55,765 nt of DNA from Gnetum montanum (GCA_015680685.1 MNCI01007630.1:321125-376889); one strand, 5' to 3'. Positions 9,484 through 21,786 are shown, counted from the first letter of the stretch. Translations and numbers: made by a program. The notes: generated by a model not told the origin, from the sequence alone.

Positions 9484-11050
9484 TGTAGCAACCAAAAACT
9501 TCAGTGGCTAGAAATCGTTGGCGGGTCATCATCTATGGACAGTCTTAACCCCATATCTATGAGAGGCCCATGCTAGATGGAATGGATACTGGGTAGCTTG
9601 AACAGTCTAGTCGATCAAACATGGACTTAGTTGGTGTTAATATAATCTTTTGCAACATGTGATTTGAAAACGAGAATGATAGCATGAAGTAATGCTTAAA
9701 TGTAAAAGAGATAAAAAATAGTGTAAAATGTGGTAAAAGCTACAACTTCGCTCTGTCAATGTGGATACAATCGGTTGCATAGCGCTGAGAAGTGTAGAAA
9801 TCCTAAGAGTAACCAAGACGTGTAGAGAAAAATGGCTATATGCTTAGGTGTGGACTCTGAGTCTGACAATGCATAGTACTATCAAGGTGGTAGAAAAGAG
9901 CAGAATGAAATGCCAATTGAAAGTGTTGATTGTTTATACTTTCAAATAGAAAACTTACAGTGCTCGAGGTTAAAGTGCTAGAATTTTTGCTTGTTAGCCA
10001 ACAAAATTGTTAGCCGATCCAATTGCTAATGGAAAATCGGGTCGAATTTCCAAAAATGAGGAAGCCCTTTGAATGTTTCTCATTGAGGTATTTATAGAAC
10101 CAAGGGCACATGAAAGGGGAAGTTTGGATGCCACGTGCCTTGGGCCCATATTGACTTTTTTGCACTGCATGTGCCTACATGATCATTGGACATGCATGAC
10201 GGTTGTAATTATGAGCCTACCATGCTGTAATTGCGATCCTGCCAAGCTGTAATTATGTTGTCAGTGTCTGGAGACATGTGCCAATGGTGCAATTAGGTGA
10301 AGTGCATTGATTTCGCACAACCTCCTGTCATGCTTTTCTATGCTTCATAGTGTAGCATGTTCGACATAGCATAGCATCTTGTTACGTATTTCACTAACTG
10401 TTTGTTGCATATTTGCTACGATATGCTACGCTATGTAGCATAGAAGCTAGCCTTAGTTACAAAAAATTTTCCAATCTATAAACTTTGCCTTTTGCATTGC
10501 GAAACTTGCGAACTTGCTGATCCTGCCCTTTGAGTTACCTTCTTTCACTTCTGCAGAATTGCTACACCTTGCTGCGCCATGTAGCTAAGTGTAGCATAGA
10601 AGTAGACATGGTCCATCACTTTTTCATGGAAGGAAAAATTACTAAAGGACTTGAAGTTAGGCAAGGGGACGGACTGTATAAATTTTGCTACACTGTGCTA
10701 TGTTGCATAGCATAGCGTAGCACTTCGCTTCTGCAAACGTCTTTTGAAGCCTACTACGCTGCGTGGTGTAGCGAAATGTATTGACTTAGAAAACTTGCTG
10801 AAGTATTTTGTGTGCTCTGAGCACCACCAAAAATTCCACACATTGCTCTTAAGTGCATGGTTGGCTAGGTGAACTACTCAAGTGGGCAAGTTGAAGAATT
10901 TGTTTAGCCTATTGACACCTGGGGCCGAAAACTTGCCGAATTGGATAGTGTAAAAATCAAACCATCCATCTCCTGAAGAACTACTGTGACATTGTGCGAA
11001 TTGCAAAGGCCTAGCAGAGAAAGCATGCCTTTGAATTTTTGGGTTTTTCA
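9484..11050 (-). repeat. Tat-3 5' LTR (type II)
   Basis: On the reverse strand it starts TGAAAAACCCAAAAATTC at 11050 and ends GGTTGCTACA at 9484, about 1567 bp. It is similar along its length to the two Tat-5 LTRs, including GCTACGCTA / TAGCGTAGCA repeats (10320-10770) and a TATA box. The intact outer end abuts the antisense gene of Tat-4, so Tat-3 inserted into Tat-4. The rest of Tat-3 is missing. Confidence 0.85.
10089..10096 (-). promoter_or_regulatory. TATA box of Tat-3 LTR
   Basis: Reverse-strand TATAAATA in the context TTCTATAAATACCTC, matching the Tat-5 LTR promoter position. Confidence 0.75.
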
Positions 11051-12701
11051 GGCTACACCTAAGGCTAGGAGGCCAAGCAACAAGAAGATCCACATCAAGT
11101 TTCAAAGCTTGCATGTAGAGGCTTTAGGTTAGTATGCATAACTTATTAGATGCATTTGTATTTTTGTATGTTTATATTTTTTTGCTTTTATCTATGCTAT
11201 GATATTAACTAGTACTAATGTGCTATATATATGTGTTAATTGTAGAGACTAGAGATAGGGTTGTTGGAGTAGTAGTAGAGGTGGTAGTAGAAGGAGCACC
11301 TCCTCAAGTTGAGGGGGAGGCTCATGGAGATGAGCTACCTAGTGTAGCAGAGACCCTCCAACAGTTGGAGGAGGGATTGCTCCACCTTGATGGGGGTGAT
11401 TTTGATTGCCTAATAGGTAAGTAATTTAGATTTTCATATGTTATTTCCCTTTTTCTCTAGCATCTTTGGCTATTTTATTATATGCTAACTGCACTATGTT
11501 GTTATAGCCTCAAATGTGCCTACTAGTGATTTCATGTCTACCAAGTGCATGGAGCTATGGGTAGACATGCTTGACAAATTTACCTTTATGGAGGACATTA
11601 TGGAGAACATGGTGTACCATTTACAATAGATAGATCTCAAGCTCAGTATATTTGTTATGTTACTTCACCAATCAAAAGCTTAGTTCATGGCTAAGGTTGA
11701 TTAGCTTGTTGCATTCTAATAGGTTCTAAGCTTCAATGGGATTTGAGTAAGGTGGAAAAGGTGGATTTCCTTTCTAACCTCCCTCGTAAGGTGGATCAAA
11801 TGTCTTGTCACATGTACAAGACCATGAGTAAGTGCATACTTTCCTACATGAAAGCATTGTGGATCTGTAGATGCTCAGATGAGCACCTATGGAAATGCAT
11901 GCATGAGCTCCATGAAAGAGTGACCAACCAAGATATGAAGATCATGGATCTTCAACGCTTTCTAGCTACTACATCATAGGGGGATAGCACCTAGAGGACA
12001 TCTAAGATAGAATATGCTTATTATTGGTCAGCTCTTAGAGTTTGGAGGTAATTGAGTAGTGGTTCTAGATGGTCATACTCACCTAGAAGAACTAGGACTG
12101 AAAGAATTAGAGAACTAAGGTGTACTAGTGGGGATATACTTAGAAGAGCCACAAGAATTAATAAAAGTGTGAGCATGATGTGTACCTTTGGTGGTACAAG
12201 GAGAAGTCTATCAAATGCCATTGCCTCAAGATGTTTCTTGAAATGATTAATAGAAGGTAGGCTTATGAGTTGTTTACTTGGCATATAGTGGTGAGTGGCT
12301 CTCTTGAGAGGTAGATTGTCACTACCTCAGGAGAGGCTTCTTTTACTACCTTTTGCATGAAGCCATCCACATGGGCTACTTTAGACAAATGCAAGACCTT
12401 TGCAAGGATTGACTTTGGCCAAGAGTACTAGATGCAACTTTCAAAGGCTGAAATCCTCCAATGCTTGGATGATGGCCTTGAAAAGTTACCTCCAGATGAT
12501 ACCAATGTAAGACCCTCTTAGGTTAGTTTTTTTTTTTTTTTTACATTTTTATGTTTTAGTGTTACTTTGTATAGTACAGGTTTTCTTTACTAATTTCTCA
12601 TTTTGTTGTGATTGTGGTAGTAGGTACCAGGAGATGTTGCAGGATCTAGTGGTATAGTGGGGGAAGAAGGACCGCTGCTGTCACCTAGTACCACCAATTG
12701 A
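11051..12701 (+). pseudogene. antisense-gene homologue inside Tat-4 (5'-truncated, six recognisable exons)
   Basis: Gene-like structure on the strand opposite to Tat-4. Inferred exons: 11051-11127, 11246-11416, 11508-11645, 11696-12506 and 12624-12701, with GTTAGT, GTAAGT, GTATAT and GTAAGA donors and AG acceptors; the 12624 exon ends at TGA 12699-12701. The first surviving exon is basic (PKARRPSNKKIHIKF). The protein matches the Tat-5 antisense gene: FTFMEDIMENMVYHL versus FMFMQGIVDDMVIHL, SKLQWDLS versus SRLKWDLT, and LPRKV..., then CSDEHLWKCM versus CINENLWKWV. The C-terminal EILQCLDDGLEKLP parallels EVLHHLMLGLDQIP. The large exon has stops and frameshifts. The 5' exons were removed by the Tat-3 insertion. 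Function is unknown. The call rests on collinearity and matching intron positions. Only five exon intervals are given; the large one may hide another junction. Confidence 0.7.
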
Positions 12702-13480
12702 GGATGTTCTAATGTGGCCCTACTATTGGACATTTTTGCATTTTTTTTGTATGTTTTGCTACTCATGCAACTCATGCAATATACTATTATTCATGTGATA
12801 ATTAATGCATGTGTTCACTATATGTCTAATGTGTAGTAAGAAAACTTTTTATTTATGTTTTATTATGTGCTTAATATGCTTTTAGTATGATGGACTAACA
12901 AGCTAAGTTGGGATTATGCAGTGATAATGTAACTAGGCCATTATGATCCCCATGTTAGTTTTAGGCCATAGCGAGAGGGTCAATGCTAGTTTAAGGTCAT
13001 TTTGGGCCACGTTGATGCAATGAACGACACTAGTTTAAAGTCATTTTGAGCTGTGATGATATTTTTAGGTCATTCTAGGCTAAGCAGTAGTTTAAGGCCA
13101 TTCTAGGGCACTACGAGAGGATTAAAAGTGTTGCTAGTTTTAGGCCGTAGCGGCCTATGCAATGCTAGTTTAAGGCCATGGTGGATGGTGTAGTCTTAGT
13201 TTTAGGCAATGGTGGACCATGTAGTGCTATTTCTCTTTTTGTGATTTTGGGTTTTTCTAATTTTTACTCATTTTTATATTTTTCTTGTGTAAGTTAATAA
13301 CTGCTAATGGGTAAACTAAATGACGTAAGCTAAGGAGAATGCATAAACAAAGAAAATAAATGTGTAAATAAAGTAGATAATGCATAATCTAAGTAATAAA
13401 GCTAAATATAAATGCCTAGATAAATGCAATGTGAACAAAAAATGAAATGCATGGCTAAATGTACAAGCAAAGAACAAGTA
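12702..13480 (-). repeat. Tat-4 spacer with TTAAACTAGCA minisatellite
   Basis: Between about 12890 and 13240 the forward strand reads TGCTAGTTTAAGGCCATGGT and close variants about nine times, the reverse complement of the Tat minisatellite core. The flanks (12702-12890 and 13240-13480) are AT-rich and hold nothing I can identify. The array lies between the protease tail and the antisense gene, the same place as in Tat-5. Confidence 0.8.
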
Positions 13481-14400
13481 GGAACCTAGTGCATGTTAGA
13501 CTAAGGGGATGCTTTAGTCTTACAGTTTCTTCCTAACCTGGAGTGGATTAGCTGTTGTGTAGGGCCTAGATGGAATTATGCGGTATTATCCTTCACCTTT
13601 GTCTACTATGTCAAAGGGAACTACTGCCCATAAATCATCCTTTGGGAGGTCATTAGCTTCTTTTTCTTGTTTGGGTGGGTTAGCCTTGTGTTTCACTATT
13701 GTCTTTCACTGTGGATGCATCATTAGGTAACTCAACCTCTAACCCTTTCTATGTGTCAATCTTGTTAATGGCCAAAGGGGCTACATTGTCACTATGGATA
13801 ATGACCTCATCACCTTCGTATGGAAGGTGGATTTCCTGGTGGATGGGGAAGAAGACGACCTATATTGGGCCAACCAAGCCCTACTCAGGATTAGATTAAA
13901 GATTGGCATTTCCTTTACAATGATGAACTCAATAGTAGTGGGGAATTCTTCCCCTACCAGGAAGGCTATCATGATGGTCCCTCTAAGAACAATGCATGAC
14001 TCATTGAAGGACTTTAAGCATGTTGTTTTTTTGGGCTTGCTCTACTCAGTGAGGCCTATTTTGTCAATGATAGTGTATGGGATGATGTTTGTTGCTACCG
14101 TATTGTCAATGTGCATCCTGAGGATCTTGCATTGCCCAACATGTATTATGATGAACATGAGCACTATGATGACCTAACCCTTCTTAGGGTCAACCTTGAT
14201 TACCTCTTCATGAAATGCTAGGGGTGTTGAGCTCAATTCTTGTGATGCAGGAGGCAAAATCACAACATGGATGGAATGTTCATCTACTAGGATGTCCTCT
14301 GTGATAGGAATGGAGGTCAACATTTGGACCAGTGCCTCGTAGTGAGTAGATGAGGTCATAATTAGGTCATACAGGCTTAGCATTATGTTTTTCTACTTTG
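13481..14400 (-). pseudogene. Tat-4 protease region
   Basis: On the reverse strand the pre-protease segment is readable as LYDLIMTSSTHYEALVQMLT and DILVDEHSIHVVILP near 14200-14380. The active-site neighbourhood follows (MHIDN, then NIIPYTIIDKIGL). The conserved C-terminal half, EFPTTIEFIIVKEMPIFNLI then LSRAWLAQ, is near 13870-13975. A tail ending near VRKKL (13540-13580) matches the tail of Tat-7. Frames shift several times. An aspartic protease would process Gag and Pol; this copy is dead. The active-site motif is not the textbook DT/SG. Confidence 0.8.
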
Positions 14401-17188
14401 AGGCTTGCTTCAATTGGGCTAATGCATCTAGGAATTTCTTGCTAGTATCTATCATTTTGTTGGCCTTGACCTCCTACATGTGACTCAAAAGTTAAATCTC
14501 TTGTGGAGGGGACCTAAGATTTTCTTGCTTAGCCTATTTGGAAGCCTCAGTGCTCATTTGTGTCTTGTTGGTAGTGGCCTCTTCAGTTGATTTGGCCATG
14601 GGGGCTATGGAAAAGGGTTCCAACTATAGTCAACCTAGCACCTTTTGCTCCTAATTTTGTCTAATCATATTATCAGCTAGATGCTCATTAGGCCTCCTAG
14701 GTTGTCACCTAGATAGTTTGGTAGTGTTGCCTATAGGATTCACTCTTGGATGAGAAGGGGTTGATGGATTATCCACCATCGAACCTCATGTAGTGAGGGG
14801 TTATCATGTTGAGGCACCCTTATAATAAAGGGTGGCTAAAACATTGCTACCATGACATGTTGGGGAGCCTTGACCATGAAGGGTGTTGTGCGTACCTGAG
14901 TTGGCACTTTGATGATAAAAGGAGGCCTCAAAATCATGGAGGCCAAGGGGGCCCCTACGTTGCACTAGGTCTAGGTTACCATCAATGCTAATAGCATTGA
15001 TGATGTATCCTACATTATTTTCATTTAGAGGATCCTTGCATACCCTCATGGATTGGTTTTCAAGCCTCACTAGGTTGGTAGCATCAAGCACCAACATGTC
15101 TCTATTTAAGCACTCATTGTAGATCATTATCCAAGGCCATGAAAAAGTTAGTGTTATGGCTAGGCAACTGATGGAAGTGGCAAACTTTATCTAGTGTAAA
15201 GTGCTTAGGGACTAGCTTAGGGACTAGAGGCTCATTCGGGATTGTAGCCAAGAGATTGCTTAGGAGCTTGCAGTATTTGTCATATCTTTTACGAGCATCC
15301 TTATACATCTACTGATACTAGATGCATTCAGCTTTGAGCAATTGGTCCAGGAGTACCAATGGTTTAAGTGGCAATAGGATGTACTTTAAGTGATCCTTGC
15401 ACTAGAAGTTGGGCATTAAAGCTACTTGCATTATGGCTACTAATGATGTAGGCTTGTTCATTGTTGTGATGCTAGGGTTGATAATATTGTTATTGGCTGG
15501 AGCCTTGGGTGACTTGGTTGTTGGCTTTGGATTAGCAGCTTTGGCCTCATTGGCCATAGTTGCCATAGTTGTATTTTTCTTGCCCTTGTTCTTATCTTTC
15601 TTCATGTATAATTTTTTTATAGTGCATGTAGGATAGGTCCTTGTTGGCTTCCACCATGTCCTATATGCTTTTTTTGTGTGCAAATGCTTGGATTAAGGAC
15701 TACAAGGCTAGATAGTACAATTTTGACTTAATAAAGTCATTAACTACACTGTTGAAGATGGTCAAAAGGTGTGCTTTAGATCGGCTCATAGATTTTATTC
15801 AATGAAGTACTCCATCATTGGATAAATTTTTGCATAGGCTCTAGATGGCCTTAATTAATTTACATGAGCTGGTCAAGGGTGGTTTTGAGCTTCAAGTTAT
15901 ACTTGAAATGTGTGACAAATTGACTTAGCAGATCCTTCAAAGAGGAGATTGAGGCCTTGGGTAATGCCTGGTACCAATCTAGTGTCTTTCCAATGAGCAA
16001 CATGACAAAGACATGTATGATGACATGTGGCCATGCTTTTAGTAATAAGAACTTGAACTGAAAGTTCACTAAGTGTGCATTATGATCCTCTTCATCATTT
16101 TACTTGGTGAAGTGAGGTAGTGGAATCCCCATTGGAAGAGTCAGTGGTGGAATAGTATGACTTATGCGATCATCTTGAGAGGGGTCCACCATGTGAAATA
16201 TTTTTTAGGAGATGGCCTTAAGCCACTTAACCTCTTCTATGAAGCTTTAGATCAACTAGAATGCTTGATCCAAGCCTTGGGATGTAGTAATAGGCTATGC
16301 TGATTATGCCACCCACTATGTTGGTTGGATGGCCCATGACTTGGCTATGGATTGTGGGTACACATGAGATTCTTGTTGTGTAGGATGCACTGTAGGCATA
16401 GTGGCTAGGGAAAACCACATGTGCATGGGTTGGGCCACTACCAAGAATTTGGATGAAACAAGTAGATCATAAGATTCCTAAGTTGTTTGAGACTAAGGGA
16501 TATGCACAGTGTGCACGTAGGGTTGTGCTTGCTTGACGGTTGCTAGAAAGGAATATTGGAATGGCTATGATTGTACCAAAAAGGGCACATTGATGGAGGG
16601 CACTACATCTTGGTATGTGTACTATGTTTGGTGGGCTTCCACCATAGGTATCAACCTGGAGGATGATGTTGTGGTTATAACTATCTCTAGAAAGACAAGT
16701 TGGTGGGACTATGGGGGAACTAGACCAAGGGTTGTCCATTAGAAAGAGGTATGAAAAGAGTTTTCATGCTTAGAATGAGATTTAAACTCATCCTACTCTT
16801 CTTGCAGGGGATCCTTGTAATCTATCCTTACATCACCCTTACTAATTTAGATGAGCTGGGCAAGCATCCATCAATAAGGTTCAGTGAGTGGGATGAAGTC
16901 AATGGAGAAAGGGACATACTCCTATCCTTTTTGGTGTATGAGCCCATAACCCCATTTGGCCTCCATGTCTAGGTGGTCTACAAATAGACCTTCTTGGAGT
17001 TTCATGTAGATGAAGTTATATTGCTTGTCATTGAGCGCAATGTACTCAGGATCTTGGTGACATAGCCTAAGGGATTGCCTTGGATCTACCATGGCAAGAT
17101 TGGCAGGGTTGTCAATCCTAATTTCTTATTGAGTAGGAAAGATAGTAAGTGTGCCTAGGACTAATGCCAAAGGTTCTTCAGAATTCAT
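14401..17188 (-). pseudogene. Tat-4 gag
   Basis: A reverse-strand gag begins at ATG 17188 (MNSEEP), just after the leader, as in Tat-5 (MNSTTT) and Tat-7 (MNPDQ). Readable parts are KLQEGLFVDHLDMEAKWG, the retrotransposon_gag core with KTLDWYQALPKASISSLKDL (about 15900-16000), HLLTIFNSVVNDFIKSKLYY, and the region before the zinc knuckle, YCKLLSNLLATIPNEPLVPK. The knuckle itself (CHFH, then SHNTNFF, about 15150-15190) has lost its last cysteine. LVLDATNLVRLENQSMRV follows. There are many stops and shifts. Gag would form the virus-like particle in the cytoplasm. Confidence 0.85.
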
Positions 17189-17720
17189 GGTGCAAATTCA
17201 AAGAAAAATAGCTAACTTTGTTAATTGTAAAAATGGCTAACTCTAGAAATGGTTGGAAAATTCCTAAGTTGGAAAATTTCCAAAAAAAATGGCTAAGTTT
17301 GAAAATTGCAGAAAATTCACTAACTCTAGAGATAATGGATAAGTCTAAAGATCATTGAAAAATGGCTAAGTTTGGAGACTATGCTTTCCATGTTGAGAGC
17401 TAACTATGCTCTCTATGCTGAGAGTCGACTATGCTCTCTATTAAGAGCCCAAAATTTAGTTAAGTGTTGGAAGGAATGCTTTGGGATTGCTATGCAAGAT
17501 TCTAGGGGAATTGATGATGGTGTCCAGTCTACACTAACCAATTTGTAGACAATGCTTGCATTGGCCTAAGATCCAACTACTACATGGGGTAGGTCCACAA
17601 TGTTGTTGAGTCTATGCTAGCTTGAAGCTAGCAATGGTGACATAGTGAGCATGTGAAAGAATGTCCAATAGAGTTTGAAAGAGGGAAATGGATCTGGCCC
17701 TCATTCTAGCACTAGAAAAC
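17189..17720 (-). repeat. Tat-4 leader with TTAGCCATTTTT repeats
   Basis: The primer-binding region at about 17690-17715 reads on the reverse strand TAGTGCTAGAATGAGGGCC. The leader then contains several AGCCATTTTT units (forward AAAAATGGCTAA at 17230-17370) and AGAGCATAG phrases like those of its LTR. The same AGCCATTTTTCTAC repeat is in the Tat-7 leader. Confidence 0.7.
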
Positions 17721-19469
17721 TATAGTGACCAAAAATGTCAGTGACTAGAATGGAATGCTAAGAGCTTTGCAAGTACACAATTCTAACCCCACATCCACGT
17801 GAGGGCCTACTAGAGGTAGAAATGGGATGCCCATAACAGTGTTGTCAATCAAATGGGGACTTACAAAATGTAATGCCGAAATGGTGCTAAGTGTTTTTGC
17901 AATGTTTAGAGTGTTGATAGTGGTGAGTGTAGTCAAGGGTTTCCATAAAAAAGAAAGGTGACAATGCATGACTATGTGTAAAAATAGTGAAAAAATGTAA
18001 TTAAAATGCCAAAATGTGAGTAAAAATGCATAGGGAGAGAGCGAGAGAGAAAGAAATACCACCCCAAATGGGGTTAAGAATATTTAACCTTAGAAGGGAT
18101 GAGAAAGGTACACAGTGTACAATAGGCACAATGGATAGCATAGTCATAGTCTCAGTGTGTCTAGCCATGAAGATGGATGTTCTACCATGGTGATCTGCAG
18201 TAAACTATGATGGTGAGAAAATGTCTTGCCTTGCTAAGATGTCAAATGCACTTCAAAAGTGCCAAATTCCAAAATGCCAACCTCATTTCATATTTTCCAA
18301 CCCCTAAAATGTAGAGGACTAGGGTATTTATAGGCCTAAGGTTAGCATGAAATGTGGATTAGTTGCCATGTGGAAATGGGATGGTTGGGACTACACGATA
18401 CCCAAACTATGCTCTCCACTAAAGCAAATGGTGTTATGATCTAGTGTGCTCCAATGGACTATGTGAGACTACCAGACTATGACTACACTACCAAACTATG
18501 TCTGCAAGTGTGAAGAAGACTAAAATGTACCTAAAAATGCCAAAGATGCAAATTTTGGAGACTACACTTTGGTACTAAGTTTTCCACTATCTCAAGTAGT
18601 GTTGAGTGTATTTACAATTTTGGGGATAAAAAGTGGTATGAAAAGATACATGTTGCTTGCTAAAGGTATGTTAGAGCTAAGTGGGATGCTAACACTATGT
18701 TTTGGAGGCCTTTGGAGGCTATTCTAACTAACTACACTCAACTATTCTTTGCACTAGTTGAGAGCATATTCCAACTCTTCAAAAATTTGGCAAAATGTGG
18801 TGAAGTGCTAACTATGATCCAGGGAAGGCTGACTACACTCCCAACTAGGGATGAGCATAGTCCCAACACTTAGAAAATGTCTTTTAAACTTAGGATTTCC
18901 ATTGACTATGCTTGACTAAGCTCTAGGGTAGTGGAGAATGTAATCTCAATAGTTAGGGAAAATTGTAAAGAATTAGACCTTGATGCTATCTATGCTTGAC
19001 CATGCTCCAATCTAGTGGAGAGCATAGTCTCAATAATTAGAAAATTTTTCCAAAACTATGCTTTCATATTGACTATGCTTGACTGCACTCACAAGCAATG
19101 GAGAGCATAGCCTTAGCACTTAGAAAAATTTGTAGCTTGTGTCATCATTTTGACACTTAGAAAAATCTATGAAACTAGAATTTTGTGTTGACTACACTCT
19201 CTACTGGGCTAACTACACTCTGGTGCAATGGAGAGCATAGTTCCAACACTTAGAAAAATTTGTAGCCTCTTGCTTCATGTTGACATTTAGGCAAAATTAC
19301 ACAAAATCTATCTTTTGAGCTAACTATGCTCTCAACTATGCTGACTACGCTTTGATGTAGTGGAGAGCATAGTCTTGGCACTTAGAAAAATTTGCTAAAA
19401 GTGGCCTCATGCTAACACTTAGGGAAATTTTTAGTTAAGATGTCATAGCCTAAATTTGATGGTGTTTCA
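17721..19469 (-). repeat. Tat-4 5' LTR (type III)
   Basis: On the reverse strand it starts TGAAACACCATCAAATTTAG at 19469 and ends near TTTTTGGTCACTATA at 17721, where the usual CA terminus appears mutated. It contains many copies of GAGAGCATAG and CTATGCTCTCCA, and AATTTTTCTAAGTG phrases shared with Tat-7. A TATA box is at 18325-18332. It borders an old Athila-like LTR fragment. Confidence 0.82.
18325..18332 (-). promoter_or_regulatory. TATA box of Tat-4 LTR
   Basis: Reverse-strand TATAAATA in the context GCCTATAAATACCC. Confidence 0.7.
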
Positions 19470-20177
19470 TTGGTCAAATTCTATGATGGGACTAGTTTTT
19501 CATCTAGACCATTAAGCATTAACCATAGTTCACTTTCTTCCCACTTGGACTAGTGGTAGATTTGTTATGTATGGTTTACTCCAAAGTGAGACATATGATG
19601 GTTGATGTTATTATGGCCTTATGCTACTCCTCATGATAATAGAGAAATTAATTATTGAATCTAGTTGACAATGGAAAGTAAAGTCTAAACTAGCCTATGG
19701 ATGATGAGTATCCATTCCTAGATTACTATATACATCCCGAACCCATGTATCCACTATTGGAATTACCAAGCGCTATACTATTGGGCAAACAAAGTAATAA
19801 CACTATTGGAATTACTAAGCGAATATGTGTTTACATTTAAAACTGGTCATGCTCATTTTGCCAATTCATTAATGTCCATGGAAATGTAAATATTAATGAA
19901 GTACATGGAATATAAATTTCATTAAAAGTAATTTAATTTAAATAAAAGTGCTATTATCAATGAGAATCAATCTTGATCTTGTTGCTATTCATGAAATGTG
20001 TCTAGGTACATTACCACTTGAATAAGATATTGTACAACTAACTCAAATCCACATTGTAGATAGTCATTGACTATTCTCTAAGACTATAGAATAAAACTAT
20101 AATATTCTAGCTAAAAATGACCAAAATATTTCTAATACAAAATGAGCATATGCATATTTATAAGTAAAAATGCATCT
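19470..20177 (-). repeat. old Athila-like LTR fragment (Ath-1), left part
   Basis: Similar and collinear to the Ath-2 LTR at about 53850-54665. Shared landmarks are TATGTATGGTTTA, ATGCTACTCCT, GGAATTACCAAGCG (two units), GATCTTGTTGCTATTCATG against GATCTTTATTGCCGGTCATG, and TTGAATAAGATATTGTACAA against TCGAATAAAGACACCGTACA. The fragment stops at the Tat-5 insertion and is expected to continue at 37716. It is heavily diverged. Confidence 0.72.
20173..20177. repeat. target-site duplication of Tat-5, left copy
   Basis: CATCT directly before the 5' LTR; CATCC (37716-37720) directly follows the 3' LTR. Four of five bases match, as expected of a 5-bp Ty3/Gypsy target duplication with one later C/T change. 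Confidence 0.65.
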
Positions 20178-20797
20178 TGAAACACCCCAAAAATTCGAAG
20201 GCATGCTTGCTTCACCAGGCCTTGCAATTCGCACAGTGCTATGACAGTTCTTCGGGAGGAGAATGCTTTGAATTCAAGCTGACTAGTTTGGAAAATTTTC
20301 TACTTTAGCTATAAACAGGCTCTACGAATCATCCTGCCTATCCACCTAAGTAGTTTACCCAACAGATAGCTTGCTCAGAAGTAATGCGCGGAGTTGACAG
20401 TAGTGCTCAGGATGTGTGAAAAAGTTCGGCAAGTTTTCTAAGTCATGAAGTTTTCTACGTTATCCCATGCCTCACTATTTAGCATAGCAAGCTTCAAAAA
20501 ATGATTGTAGAATGAAGTGCCACACTATGCTATGCTATGCAGCGTAGCACAGCATAGCAAAAGCTAGACGATCGGTCCCCTCGCCTGACTTCAAGTCCTT
20601 TAGCAATGTCTCTTACCGTTAGAAAGTAGTGGACCATGTCTACTGCTACACTAACTGAGCTACATGGCGCAGTGAGGCGTAGCAATTCTGTAGAGGTAAT
20701 AGAAGGAAACTCAAAAGGCAGGATTAGCAAGTTCACAACTATCATAGTGCAGGAGGCAATGTGTGCAGATTGACAAAGTTTTTGTGACTAAGGCCAG

Positions 20798-20819
20798 TTG
20801 CTACGCTACGTAGCGTAGC
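20798..20819. repeat. perfect 22-bp palindrome in U3
   Basis: Inverted repeat of TGCTACGCTAC with its exact complement and no spacer, centred on ACGT at 20807-20810. It lies about 340 bp upstream of the TATA box, inside the TAGCGTAGCA array. Confidence 0.95.
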
Positions 20820-21146
20820 ATAATGTAGCAAGTATGTAGCACACATATAGCGAAACATGAGACAACATGCTATGCTACATTGAACATGATACACTAGGAA
20901 GCAGAACAAAGCATGATAGGTGGTTGTGTGACATCAATGCACTTCACCTAATTGAACCATTGGCACATGTCTCCAGATGCTAATGACACAATTATGATGT
21001 GGCAGGCTCACAGTTATGGCATGGAAAATTTGCATTACCATGGTCATGCATGTTCAACAGTCATGTTGGTACGTGCAATGCAGACAAGTCAATGTGGGCC
21101 CAAAGCACGTGGTGTCCAAACCACCCTTTTCATGTGCCCTTAGACG

Positions 21147-21154
21147 TATAAATA
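21147..21154 (+). promoter_or_regulatory. TATA box of Tat-5 5' LTR
   Basis: TATAAATA in the context GACGTATAAATACCCC, conserved at 37102-37109 in the 3' LTR. Confidence 0.8.
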
Positions 21155-21767
21155 CCCCAACGAGCAATGCTTGAATGGTTCGTCCCTCAAGTCCTTTTCC
21201 AAGAAAAAAAATAATTTAGCATTGTAACCTTGAGGATTGTAAGTTTTCTATTTAAAATTGCAAATGGTTAGCATTCTCAGCTTGCACTTTGTTCTACCTC
21301 CCTTTTTACCACCTTGGTAGAATTTTCGCATTGTCAGCTCTTGAGTCCGCACCCAAGTGCACAACCGTCTTTCCTCTACACTTCTCGGTTACTCTCGGGA
21401 TCTCTACACTCCTTAACACTGTGCAAGTAAGTATATCCATCTTGATAGAGAAAACTTATAGCTTCGAAGTGGTGCATTTCTCTAACTACATTTTACTTTG
21501 TTTCTTGCTATTACTACATTTTATACTGTTCTCTATTTCCTTTGCATTCAAGCATTATTTCAAGCTATCATTTCTATTTTCAAACCACATGTTGCAAAAG
21601 GCTATATAGACGCCAACTAAGTCCATGCCTGATCGACTAGACCATTCAGGGCACTTTGTATCTATTCCATCCAGCATGACCCTCCCGTGGATATAGGGTT
21701 AAGACTGTCATGCCGCCGACCCTTCGGTGTTTTCCAGCCACCAACATTTCTGGTTGCTACAATTTTT

Positions 21768-21786
21768 TGATGCTAGAAGGAGGGCC
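21768..21786 (+). promoter_or_regulatory. candidate primer-binding site of Tat-5
   Basis: TGATGCTAGAAGGAGGGCC starts six bases after the LTR end. Tat-7 has TGGTGCTAGAATGAGGGC in the equivalent place (46710), so the ancestral site probably began TGGTGCTAG, fitting a tRNA ending CTAGCACCA. I cannot say which tRNA. Confidence 0.5.

Larger units (their letters stand above)
20178..21761 (+). repeat. Tat-5 5' LTR (type II)
   Basis: TGAAACACCCC to GGTTGCTACA, 1584 bp. It carries GCTACGCTA / TAGCGTAGCA repeats between about 20460 and 20900, including a perfect 22-bp palindrome at 20798-20819, and a TATA box at 21147. The 3' end contains the block CATTCAGGGCACTTTG common to all Tat LTRs here. Confidence 0.9.
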
